NCBI RefSeq assembly: GCF_024462815.1 | Contig: NZ_JANGCG010000009.1 | Coordinates: forward strand, 1-64,000 | Reading direction: 5' to 3' | From: Gemmiger formicilis | GTDB taxonomy: Bacteria; Bacillota; Clostridia; Oscillospirales; Ruminococcaceae | Length of the DNA: 64,000 nucleotides | Shown: piece by piece, positions 41,638-49,369 of the stretch | Layout of the letters: each line of letters starts with the position of its first letter | Numbering within the stretch: the stretch's first letter is position 1 | Made by a program: the position numbers and the translations under genes | The notes under the pieces: model-generated | What the model saw: only the letters and a program-made list of their open reading frames with translations | Told to the model about the DNA's origin: nothing | Database searches by the model: none

Positions 41638-41654
41638 TTTAATTTCGTTAAGGA

Positions 41655-41727
41655 CAATACCGCACAATTCTAAGTGCTTCGCAGCCGCAGTAGTGGTGCT
41701 TAAGCCGTCAGGCGGGAATTGTGCGGT
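41655..41727. repeat. Inverted repeat around CAATACCGCACAATT
   Basis: CAATACCGCACAATT at 41655-41669; its exact reverse complement lies at 41525-41539 inside the start of the GGDEF gene, and an 11-base part recurs as AATTGTGCGGT at 41717-41727. 41659-41670 and 41716-41727 form a 12-bp stem. The three sites flank the promoter at 41608-41637. Confidence 0.7.
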
Positions 41728-41808
41728 GTTGCCCCAAATGTATTTTAAAAGCAGATTCTGTGCTAAAGCCCGGCCGTACGGCATAGCCTGTACCGGGAGG
41801 GAGCCCTT

Positions 41809-43017
41809 ATGCGCCGATTGAGCTATTGCCTTTTTATCCTTGCGGTTTTTCTGCTGGCCCCGCTGCTGGCCCTGCCCCGGCAGCGGCAGACCGACCCGGC
41901 ACCTACCGCCGTGCCCACCGCCACGGCGGCACCCGCGGCGGTGCCGTACCGTGCGGTGTGGGTCAGCTATCTGGAATGGCAGCGGGTGGATTTTACGTCC
42001 GGGCAGGCGTTCCGCGCCGATATTGACAGTATGATGGACAACATCCACGCCCTTGGGGCCACCGTGGTGCTGGCACAGGTGCGGCCCTTCGGGGATGCGC
42101 TTTACCCCAGCGCGTACTTTCCGTTCAGCCACATCTGCACCGGCGTGCAGGGGCAGAACCCCGGCTTTGACCCACTGGCGCTGCTGGTGGCGGCGGCACA
42201 TGAGCGCGGGCTCGAGCTGGAAGCGTGGATCAACCCCTACCGCCTGCAGGCCGGGGGTGCGCCGGCGCTGTGTGACGCAAGCCCGGCCCGGCTGCACCCG
42301 GAGTGGGTGAAATACACGGACACGGGCGCGTATCTGGACCCGGCCAGCGCCGCGGTGCGGCAGTATATTGCCGACAGCGTGGAGGAGCTCTGCGCGGGGT
42401 ACGCGATTGACGGCATCCATTTTGACGATTACTTTTACCCCACCACCGACCCGGCGTTTGACGCGGCGGATTACGCGGCCAGCGGCTCGGCGCTGACGCA
42501 AGCGGACTGGCGGCGGGAGAACGTGAACGCCCTGATGGAGCGCTGCCACGCGGTCACCCGGCAGTATGGCGTGCGGTTTGGCGCGGCCCCGGCGGGCAAC
42601 CCGGAGCAGAGCTACGCCCTGCAGTACGGTGATGCGGCCCGCTGGCTGCGGCAGGGCACGGTGGACTATCTGCTGCCCCAGCTGTACTGGGGGCTGGAAT
42701 ATGTAAAAAACGGCGATGACACGCAGAGCCTTGCCAAGCTGGCCGCCGCGTGGGCGGCCCTGCCGCGTGCGGCGGGGGTGCGGCTGTATGCGGGGCTGGG
42801 GGCGTATCGCATCGGCGCGGGGGACGGCTCCGACACCGGGACGGAGTGGTACACCGGCCACGCGCTGGCCGACCAGCTGGCGGCGCTGGACCGTGCGGGC
42901 GTGCAGGGCGCAGCGCTTTACCGGTACGGCAGCCTGTTTGACAACGCCGATGCTCCCGGCCTGTCCGCCGCCGAGGTGGAGGGTGTGAAGAAGGCGTGGG
43001 GGGTGATTGTTCCGTAA
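41809..43017 (+). CDS. Secreted GHL10 (DUF187)-type glycoside hydrolase-like protein
   Basis: 402 residues. An N-terminal signal/anchor helix (about 5-22) and a Pro/Thr/Ala linker (about 28-45) are followed by a TIM-barrel domain of the glycosyl-hydrolase-like 10 family: YRAVWVSYLEW (about 47-57), LAQVRPFGDALY, LEAWINPYRL, DGIHFDDYFYP and VDYLLPQLYWGLEY. Such proteins are exported and are thought to act on cell-wall or other polysaccharide, but the reaction is unproven. It lies directly upstream of the pilus operon with its own ribosome site (GGGAGGGAG). Confidence 0.88.
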   Translation: MRRLSYCLFILAVFLLAPLLALPRQRQTDPAPTAVPTATAAPAAVPYRAVWVSYLEWQRVDFTSGQAFRADIDSMMDNIHALGATVVLAQVRPFGDALYPSAYFPFSHICTGVQGQNPGFDPLALLVAAAHERGLELEAWINPYRLQAGGAPALCDASPARLHPEWVKYTDTGAYLDPASAAVRQYIADSVEELCAGYAIDGIHFDDYFYPTTDPAFDAADYAASGSALTQADWRRENVNALMERCHAVTRQYGVRFGAAPAGNPEQSYALQYGDAARWLRQGTVDYLLPQLYWGLEYVKNGDDTQSLAKLAAAWAALPRAAGVRLYAGLGAYRIGAGDGSDTGTEWYTGHALADQLAALDRAGVQGAALYRYGSLFDNADAPGLSAAEVEGVKKAWGVIVP

Positions 43018-43206
43018 TGGTACTCGCAAACGGCATTTGCGGGGCAGGAATCCCACCGACCTTGCGGCACCGCCATTTTATGGCTTGTCCTGCTCCTTCG
43101 TGTAACCTTTTGGCCAAAAACAGCCCTCGACGGTTTCTGCGGGGGGCGGGGCGGTATACTCCGAAGCGAGCCCGGGAATGGACAACCTGAGAGGAGGAAA
43201 CAGCCT

Positions 43207-46011
43207 ATGAAAAAACGTCTGTTGGCTGTGCTGCTGGCCTGTTGTATGGCGGCAAGCATGGCCAGCGCGGTCTTTGCGGATGAGCCGCCCGCACTGACCG
43301 AACCGCCCGCCGCGGTGGAACCGGCAGACTCCGACCCGCCCGCGCCGTCTGGGGAAGCAATACCCGCCCCGGCGGTGGACGAACCCGCCGCGCCGACCCC
43401 TGCGCCGGAACCCGTCCCGCTGCCGACGGCTGAGCCGCAGCCCACCGCGGCCCCGGCGGAGGAAGCCACACCGGAGCTGACCACAGAGCCCATGGCTGCA
43501 CCTGCGGAGCCGACTGCCGCGCCGACCGAAACCCCGCCCGAATTGCCACCCGAAATATCAGAAGAAGCCCCGGAGCAGACCCCCGCGGCAACCCTGCCGC
43601 CGGAGCCTGTGGCGTCCCCGGAGCCGACAGAACCGACCCCGACACAGGCCCCTGTGCCGACAGAAACCCCGGAGACCGCCGCCCCGGACCACGCGCCTGC
43701 GCTGCAGGCTGCGCCCGCCGCGTCTGTCACCGTGGAAAGCGTGGAGCTGCGCGACACCATCAGCGCCGATGGCTGCTTTACCGCCGTGGTCAACGGCAGT
43801 GATGCGCGTCAGCCCGGCCTGACCTACACATGGTACCGCAGCCGGGACGGCCAGAGCTGGGAGGCGGTCACGCCGCAGCAGTGCTCGGGCAATGGGTGGA
43901 ACATTACCCCCGGCAGTGAGCAGCGGCTCAACGCCGCGCTGGACTCGCTGGCGGCCAAGCCCGGCGACACCGAGCGCTTGTGGTACCGGGTCGAGGTCAC
44001 CGGCGATACCGCGCTGACCTCCGCCGCCGCACAGGTGCCCTATTACATCCAGCTGCAGAACGGCGGCTTTGAAACGCCCGCCGTGGCAGGCAACAGCGGC
44101 CTGCTCAGCTACCCCAACGCGCAGAAGCGCTCCCACTTTATCCAGGCGCCGGACGCCGCCACCGATGCGGGCATTGTCTGGCGCACCACCGGCACGGCAC
44201 CCCACTGGAACACCAAGGTCGATGGCCGCTACATTGAAGTTGTGGACGGCACGCGCCGGGCCTACACCGATACCATCAACGGCCGGCAGAGCACCGATGC
44301 CAATGACCCCACGGTCTGCTACCATGCCGAAAGCGCCCACGGCGGCAACCAGTTTGCCGAGCTGAACTGCGAGGCCTACGGCGCTTTGTATCAGGATGTG
44401 CTGACCGTGCCGGGTGCCACGCTCTACTGGTCGCTGTCCCACCGGGGCCGCACCGGGGCGGACAGCATGGTGCTGCTGATTGCGCCTGTTGCGATGGCGG
44501 ATGCCATTACGCAGGAGCTTTCCGGCTGCGCAGGCGGCAATGTGGCCGCGGCGCTGAACAGAACCGTGACGGTGGACGGCGAAAGCCACACCATCAGCGA
44601 GTACATCGTCAAGGAGGGCAGCGGCAACGGCATCCTGACCGACGGCAACACCGCGTGGGCTGTCCATGGTGGCACCTACACCGTGCCCGCGGGGCAGTAT
44701 GTCAGCCGGTTCTTCTTTCTGGCGGTGTCCACGGCGGGCGGCGATAAGTGCGAGGGCAACCTACTGGACGATGTCTGGTTCAGCACCCAGCCCGCCCCGC
44801 TGCAGCCCGATGAAGCCGCCCTGCGGCTGACCAAACAGCTGGACGGCACCCTGACGGACGCCGAGCGTGCCGCCATCTGGCCGCTGGTGGAGTTCACCGT
44901 GACCAACGGCGCGGGTACAGCCGTGGCCACCGTGCGCGGTGACGCCATGGCGCAGGGCAGCACCGATGCCGAGCGCACCCTTGTGCTGCATCTGCCCCTC
45001 TCCGACAGCACCGGCCGCACCGAGCGCTACACCGTGACCGAAACCGCCCACGCCGCCCCGGCGGGGCTGCTCTATCTGGGCAGCCGCACCGCCCTGAACG
45101 GCGAGGACTGGCAGACGGCGGGCAGCACGCCGCAGCTGGCCGACCTTACGCTGAACACCACGGCGGAAACCGTGGCAGCCTTTGAAAATACCTACGCCCG
45201 CCAGACCGGCAGCCTGCGCATTACAAAGGCGGTGACCGATGAAACCCTACGCACCGAGGCCAATGCCGTGACGAACGTCTTTGCGGTGGACAGCCTGCCG
45301 GTGGGCCGCTACACGCTGACCTATGACAGCGGCACGGTCGAGACGCGGGAGCTGACTGCCCCGGGCGTGCTGGAGATTGCCATGCCCGGCGTGCAGAGCG
45401 TGACCGTAAGCGGCGTGCCGGTGGGCCGCTACACCGTGACCGAAACTGCCCACCCGGATCTGGAAAGCTACTACTGCACCACCGCAGAAGCCTCTGCCGC
45501 GGTACAGGTGCCGTCCGGCGGCGTGGGCGAGGCCGTTATTACCAACACCTATGCACCCTTCCTGACGCTGACCGTGACCAAGCGTGTGACCGGCGGCATG
45601 GGCGATACCCGCCGCGGCTTTGCCTTTACGGCCACGGTGGACGATGTGCCTGTGACGCAGGCAAGTGAAAGTGTGACCGTCTCCGGCGGCGCGGCGCTGA
45701 CAGCCGAGGGCTTTACAATACCCCACCGGGGCAGTGTGACCATCGGTCGCCTGCGGCCCGGCCAGCGCGTGGCGGTAACGGAAGCGGCGCTGGCGGATTA
45801 TGAGACAAGCATTGATGACGGCAATGCGGTGGCCCTTGGCACAAGCTATGCGGGCACGATGGGCGCTGAAAATACCGCGCTGACCGTAGTCAACAACAAA
45901 GATGGCGTGCCGCCCACCGGCCTGCACGTTGACCGTGTGCCCGGCTGGCTGGTGCTGGCCGCGCTGGCCTGCCTGGCGCTGACCTGCCGCAGAAGGAGGC
46001 GTACGCCGTGA
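43207..46011 (+). CDS. Large sortase-anchored pilus adhesin/tip-like protein with Cna-B-type domains
   Basis: 934 residues. Signal peptide 1-25, then a Pro/Thr/Glu/Ala stalk (about 26-165), an Ig-like region, and a jelly-roll-like domain starting QLQNGGFETP (about 285-520). At least three C-terminal Cna-B-like domains follow, each with a candidate isopeptide triad: Lys in RLTKQL / RITKAV / TVTKRV, Glu in TVTETA / TVTETA / AVTEAA, Asn in ENTYA / TNTYA / VNNKD. It ends with the sorting signal VPPTG, a hydrophobic helix and RRRRR. First gene of the pilus operon, in the position of streptococcal cpa. The function as tip protein is inferred from order and architecture. Confidence 0.85.
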   Translation: MKKRLLAVLLACCMAASMASAVFADEPPALTEPPAAVEPADSDPPAPSGEAIPAPAVDEPAAPTPAPEPVPLPTAEPQPTAAPAEEATPELTTEPMAAPAEPTAAPTETPPELPPEISEEAPEQTPAATLPPEPVASPEPTEPTPTQAPVPTETPETAAPDHAPALQAAPAASVTVESVELRDTISADGCFTAVVNGSDARQPGLTYTWYRSRDGQSWEAVTPQQCSGNGWNITPGSEQRLNAALDSLAAKPGDTERLWYRVEVTGDTALTSAAAQVPYYIQLQNGGFETPAVAGNSGLLSYPNAQKRSHFIQAPDAATDAGIVWRTTGTAPHWNTKVDGRYIEVVDGTRRAYTDTINGRQSTDANDPTVCYHAESAHGGNQFAELNCEAYGALYQDVLTVPGATLYWSLSHRGRTGADSMVLLIAPVAMADAITQELSGCAGGNVAAALNRTVTVDGESHTISEYIVKEGSGNGILTDGNTAWAVHGGTYTVPAGQYVSRFFFLAVSTAGGDKCEGNLLDDVWFSTQPAPLQPDEAALRLTKQLDGTLTDAERAAIWPLVEFTVTNGAGTAVATVRGDAMAQGSTDAERTLVLHLPLSDSTGRTERYTVTETAHAAPAGLLYLGSRTALNGEDWQTAGSTPQLADLTLNTTAETVAAFENTYARQTGSLRITKAVTDETLRTEANAVTNVFAVDSLPVGRYTLTYDSGTVETRELTAPGVLEIAMPGVQSVTVSGVPVGRYTVTETAHPDLESYYCTTAEASAAVQVPSGGVGEAVITNTYAPFLTLTVTKRVTGGMGDTRRGFAFTATVDDVPVTQASESVTVSGGAALTAEGFTIPHRGSVTIGRLRPGQRVAVTEAALADYETSIDDGNAVALGTSYAGTMGAENTALTVVNNKDGVPPTGLHVDRVPGWLVLAALACLALTCRRRRRTP

Positions 46012-46520
46012 CCGAGACAAGCCGCCGCGCCGCGCTGGCGGATATCCGCGAGTTTCTGTTCCGCGCCGGGGCGCTGGCCGTGCTGCTGGTGCTGCTGTTC
46101 GGTGTGGTGTTCGGGCTGGCGCTGCAGCCGGACGATACCATGCACCCCCACATCAAGCCGGGGGATCTGCTGCTCTTTTACCGGCTCCCACGCGGCTATA
46201 CAGCCGGGGAGGTTGTCGTGCTCGACAAGGATGGGCGGCGGTACACCGGCCGTGTGGCCGCACGCGGCGGCGACACCGTGGAGGTGACGGCGGCAAACAG
46301 TCTTGTCATCAACGGCAGTGTTGTGGCCGAGTCCGATATCTACGAGCCGACCCCGCCCTATGAGGACGGCCCTGCCTACCCGCTGACGCTGGCGGAGGGG
46401 GAATATTTCATCCTCTGCGATGCCCGCGCCGGTGCCCGCGACAGCCGGTGGTTCGGCCCGGTGCAAACCGGGGAGATACAGGGCCGGGTCATCGCGATTA
46501 TGCGGAGAAACGGCATTTGA
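46008..46520 (+). CDS. Catalytically degenerate signal peptidase I homologue, SipA-like pilus assembly factor
   Basis: 170 residues. One N-terminal membrane helix (about 20-39) and the S26 fold: DDTMHPHIKPGDLLLFYR (42-59), VVVLDKDGRRYTGRVAARGGDTVEV (part, 69-93) and YFILCDARAGARDSRWFGPV. In active signal peptidase I the residue before M is Ser and the residue before RV is Lys; here they are Thr44 and Gly81. Streptococcal SipA, encoded at the same place in FCT pilus islands, also lacks both residues. It starts with GTG overlapping the previous stop by 4 bp. Probably a chaperone or assembly factor, not a protease. Confidence 0.85.
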   Translation: MTETSRRAALADIREFLFRAGALAVLLVLLFGVVFGLALQPDDTMHPHIKPGDLLLFYRLPRGYTAGEVVVLDKDGRRYTGRVAARGGDTVEVTAANSLVINGSVVAESDIYEPTPPYEDGPAYPLTLAEGEYFILCDARAGARDSRWFGPVQTGEIQGRVIAIMRRNGI

Positions 46521-46570
46521 CACGATACCCATGGACGATTTTACCCACACATCTGAGAGGAGCCACCCTT

Positions 46571-47659
46571 ATGAACGCAATCAGACTTTCTGCTGTACTT
46601 ACCGCTGCGCTGCTCACCGGCGCTGTGTCCGCCACGGCCCTCGCCGCAGAGGTCGAGCCCGCCGTGCTGCCGGTCACCGATGCCAGCATTACCTTTAAAA
46701 AAGGTATCAGCCTGGAAAATGCCCCCGGCGCGGGCGGCATACAGGGCAGCATTGCCCTTGCCGTCAGCCCCGCGCAGCAGGGTGACTTGCCGCCAACGCC
46801 GGAGGACGGCGCCCAGCTGGGCACGGCTGACCAGATTAAAACCGGCACGGTCACGGCGGCCTTTACGGTGGACGATACCGGCGTTGCCAACGCGGACAGT
46901 GACGTTACCGTGGACTTTGACCTGACCAAATTCACCACGCCGGGCGTATACTACTACCGCCTGACCGAGCAGGACCACGGCATTACGGGTCTGTCCACCG
47001 CGCCGGTCCATCTGCTCAAGGTGCGGGTGGTCAACGCCAACCCCTCCGACCCCGAGAACACCGAGCTGAAGATTGACTATGCCGTGCTGGCCCCGCAGGC
47101 GGGCGGCGATAAGGTGGACGAGATTGAGAACGTCTACACCACCTACGGCCTGACCGTGACCAAGCAGCTGGCGGGCAACTTTGCCGACTATGGGGACGAA
47201 TTCGCCTTCACCCTCCACTTTGACGACCCGGACGAGACTGCGCATATGGCCTCAGTCACGGTCAAAACCGGCAAGGCGGACGAAACGCTGGCAAACAGCG
47301 CGGTGCTGAAATTTGTGGACGGCAAGGCCGACATTACCGAGACCATCAAGGGCGGCGAGGTGATTGAGGTCACCGGTCTGCCCGCGGGCACAACCTATAC
47401 CATCACCGAGAGCGGCACCGATGCCGCCAACTACACCACCGCATGGACGGACGCCGCCGGTGCATCGCTGGGCGAGGGGAAGGCCCTTGACCAGCAGACA
47501 ATGCCCGCCGCCGACACTGCCCTGACCGTGACCAACACCCGCAATGCCGCCACACCCACCGGCCTGCTGCTGGACGCCGCACCCTACGGTGCCATGCTGG
47601 CGCTGGCCGCGGGCAGCGGGGCCGTGTTCTTCCGCAAGCGCCGCCACACTGACCGATGA
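46571..47659 (+). CDS. Two-domain major pilin, FctA/Spy0128-like
   Basis: 362 residues. Signal peptide 1 to about 26 (ending ALAAE). Domain 1 (about 30-195) begins with ASITFKKGISLEN (candidate isopeptide Lys), has RLTEQD (Glu) and ends IENVYTT (Asn). Domain 2 (about 196-325) begins YGLTVTKQLAGN (Lys), has YTITESG (Glu) and ends LTVTNTRN (Asn). The sorting signal is ATPTG followed by a hydrophobic helix and FRKRRH. This is the layout of Spy0128, the shaft pilin of group A streptococcus. Start at 46571 from AGAGGAG upstream. Next gene is the sortase, overlapping by 4 bp. Confidence 0.87.
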   Translation: MNAIRLSAVLTAALLTGAVSATALAAEVEPAVLPVTDASITFKKGISLENAPGAGGIQGSIALAVSPAQQGDLPPTPEDGAQLGTADQIKTGTVTAAFTVDDTGVANADSDVTVDFDLTKFTTPGVYYYRLTEQDHGITGLSTAPVHLLKVRVVNANPSDPENTELKIDYAVLAPQAGGDKVDEIENVYTTYGLTVTKQLAGNFADYGDEFAFTLHFDDPDETAHMASVTVKTGKADETLANSAVLKFVDGKADITETIKGGEVIEVTGLPAGTTYTITESGTDAANYTTAWTDAAGASLGEGKALDQQTMPAADTALTVTNTRNAATPTGLLLDAAPYGAMLALAAGSGAVFFRKRRHTDR

Positions 47660-48414
47660 GCCTTGCGGCCCGGCTGGCCCGGGCGGGCAGTGCCGTTGTC
47701 AGTGCGCTGGCAGCGGTGCTGATGCTGGGGCTGCTGGCCTTTGCGGGGCTGGCCCTCTGGCAGGATGCCGCCGTCAGCCGCGGGGCGTTTGCGGGCGCAG
47801 AGCTGCTGCGCTATAAGCCCGCCGTCCTTTCCGCCGCCGCCCCGACCTTAACGGAGCTGCAGGCCGTGAACCCCGATGTGCGCGGCTGGCTGACGGTGGA
47901 TGGCACCCACATCGACTACCCCGTTGTGCAGGGCGCCACGAATATGGACTACATCAACCGGGACGTCTACGGTGTGTTCTCGCTGTCCGGGGCAGTCTTT
48001 CTCGACAGCCGCAACGCGCCTGATTTAACCGATGCCTACAGCATTTTCTATGGCCACCATATGGAAAACGGCGCAATGTTCGGCGATGTATCGAAATTTG
48101 CCGATGCCGCCTACTTTGACGCCCACCCCGACGCCAGCGTGGTTGTGCCCGGCGCGGCGTATACGCTGGAGCTGTTTGCCTGCCTGGAGGCGGACGCCTA
48201 TGACCCGGTGCTTTACACGCCGGAGCAGTATACCGACAGCGTGCAGACCCTGCTGGACTACGCGGCGGCGAACGCGGTGCAGTGGCGGGACATTGGCGCG
48301 GCGGCGGGGGACAGGCTGGCGGCGCTGTCAACCTGCGCCGGGGCCGAAACCAATGGCCGGGTGGTGCTGCTGGGGCGGCTGTGCCCGGTGCAAGAAGGAG
48401 ATGAGAGTGAATGA
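47656..48414 (+). CDS. srtB: Class B sortase, pilus polymerase
   Basis: 252 residues. N-terminal membrane helix (about 15-36), then the class B sortase fold: VRGWLTVDGTHIDYPVVQG (75-93), catalytic His in FYGHHMENGAMFGDVSKF (His134), catalytic Cys in LSTCAGAETNGR (Cys227) and Arg235. The order YGHxM...FGD and STC are class B features. Streptococcal FCT pili are built by a class B-type sortase (SrtC1/SrtC2) encoded between fctA and fctB, exactly the position here. It probably joins xPTG pilin signals to a pilin lysine. Overlaps neighbours on both sides by 4 bp. Confidence 0.92.
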   Translation: MSLAARLARAGSAVVSALAAVLMLGLLAFAGLALWQDAAVSRGAFAGAELLRYKPAVLSAAAPTLTELQAVNPDVRGWLTVDGTHIDYPVVQGATNMDYINRDVYGVFSLSGAVFLDSRNAPDLTDAYSIFYGHHMENGAMFGDVSKFADAAYFDAHPDASVVVPGAAYTLELFACLEADAYDPVLYTPEQYTDSVQTLLDYAAANAVQWRDIGAAAGDRLAALSTCAGAETNGRVVLLGRLCPVQEGDESE

Positions 48415-48986
48415 GTTTTGCCACAATGGCCCGGCGGGCTGCTGCGGTGGCGGTGCTGGCCCTTGCGCTGGCGCTGCCGGTAGCGGCGGCGCAGGCGGGG
48501 GCGTCTGTCCCGGTTACGGTGCGCACCGACGGCGCAGGCAGCACGGCGGTGTACACCGTCGGCATTACGCCGCAGGGCACGGCCCCCGCCCCGGCGCAGA
48601 CCAGCCTGCAAATCAAAAACGGCGGCACGGCGTATTTTACGGGGCTGTCCTTTGACGAGCCGGGGGACTACACCTACCGCGTGGCGCAGGCCAAGGGCAG
48701 CGCCCCCTACACAAGCTACGATGCCCGCGCCTACACCGTGACGGTGCGGGTGACAACACGCCCGGACGGAACCTTGCGCACCGAGCTCTGGGCCGTGCGG
48801 GACGGCGAGACGGCCAAGGCGGACAGCCTTGTGTTTGTGAACCGCTATGACCCGCCCGCACGCCCGGCCAAACCCAAAACGCCCACCCTGCCGCAGACCG
48901 GTGATGACTTCCCGCTGGAAGCGCTGGCCGCGGCGATGTGCGCCGGGGTGGTGGGCTTCGGCACGGCGTTCAAAAAGCGAAAATAG
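48411..48986 (+). CDS. Small LPXTG pilin, FctB-like wall-anchor subunit
   Basis: 191 residues. Signal peptide 1 to about 30, one FctA-type beta domain (VPVTVRTDGAGS ... YTVGITP ... GDYTYRVAQ ... YTVTVRVTT ... FVNRYDPP), a Pro/Lys linker (PARPAKPKTP), then LPQTGDD, a hydrophobic segment and FKKRK. The other two pilins carry xPTG signals, whereas this one has a classic LPXTG, as expected of a basal subunit handed to the housekeeping sortase. No isopeptide Lys-Asn pair is obvious. Last gene of the operon, ended by a hairpin. Confidence 0.87.
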   Translation: MSFATMARRAAAVAVLALALALPVAAAQAGASVPVTVRTDGAGSTAVYTVGITPQGTAPAPAQTSLQIKNGGTAYFTGLSFDEPGDYTYRVAQAKGSAPYTSYDARAYTVTVRVTTRPDGTLRTELWAVRDGETAKADSLVFVNRYDPPARPAKPKTPTLPQTGDDFPLEALAAAMCAGVVGFGTAFKKRK

Positions 48987-49008
48987 CAAAAAATAGACAA
49001 AGAATTGC

Positions 49009-49045
49009 CCCCATCCGGTTGCGGCTCCGGATGGGGGCTTTAAGG
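49009..49045 (+). terminator. Terminator of the pilus operon
   Basis: 12-bp stem GCCCCCATCCGG (49009-49020) with CCGGATGGGGGC (49028-49039), then TTTAAGG. The T-run is short. Confidence 0.75.
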
Positions 49046-49070
49046 GTATCGGTTTGTGTGAGGAGGAATC

Positions 49071-49127
49071 ATGTTCCAGCGTTACGGTTGCGGCTCCGTA
49101 ACCCTGTGCTTATATAGTATCGGATAA
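49071..49127 (+). CDS. Possible 18-residue leader/small peptide
   Basis: ATG at 49071 preceded by GAGGAGG (spacing 5) and read to TAA: MFQRYGCGSVTLCLYSIG. The DNA shares TTGCGGCTCCG with the hairpin loop just upstream (49020-49030 region). A strong ribosome site before so short a frame is notable, but there is no promoter nearby and no known family. Translation is unproven. Confidence 0.3.
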   Translation: MFQRYGCGSVTLCLYSIG

Positions 49128-49172
49128 CTGCTAAAAAACTATGTTATTCCTATGAACATTTTGTAAATTACC

Positions 49173-49212
49173 CGCGGGGCCATTCTTTTTGCCCTGCGGG
49201 GCTTTTTTGTGC
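49173..49212 (+). terminator. Hairpin with T-run in pilus-ohyA gap
   Basis: CCGCGGGGC (about 49174-49182) with GCCCTGCGG (about 49190-49198), then GGGCTTTTTTG. It may be a second terminator for the pilus operon or end a short transcript covering the small frame at 49071. The rest of the 383-bp gap shows no gene. Confidence 0.7.
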
Positions 49213-49313
49213 GCTTATTTGTAATATGGGTTGGTTCCGCAGTATAAGGAACACAAATCGACAAAACGAAAGGGGGCAGCCTTGCCTTTACGGCCCGGTA
49301 TCCCTAAACACAA

Positions 49314-49352
49314 CAAAGCGGGAGCTGTCCATTCCGGGCAGCTCCCGCTTTG
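49314..49352 (-). terminator. Hairpin after ohyA
   Basis: Perfect 14-bp stem CAAAGCGGGAGCTG (49314-49327) with CAGCTCCCGCTTTG (49339-49352), 18 bp beyond the stop codon of the minus-strand ohyA; the T-run on that strand is weak. Confidence 0.75.
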
Positions 49353-49369
49353 TGTGCAGAGAGGAAAAA

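Noticed and set aside
43207..46011. Thioester domain (Cys-Gln) in the large pilus protein, as in streptococcal Cpa
   Set aside because: A VCYHAES and a GNQFAELN segment occur, but their order and spacing do not make a convincing thioester motif, so it is not claimed.
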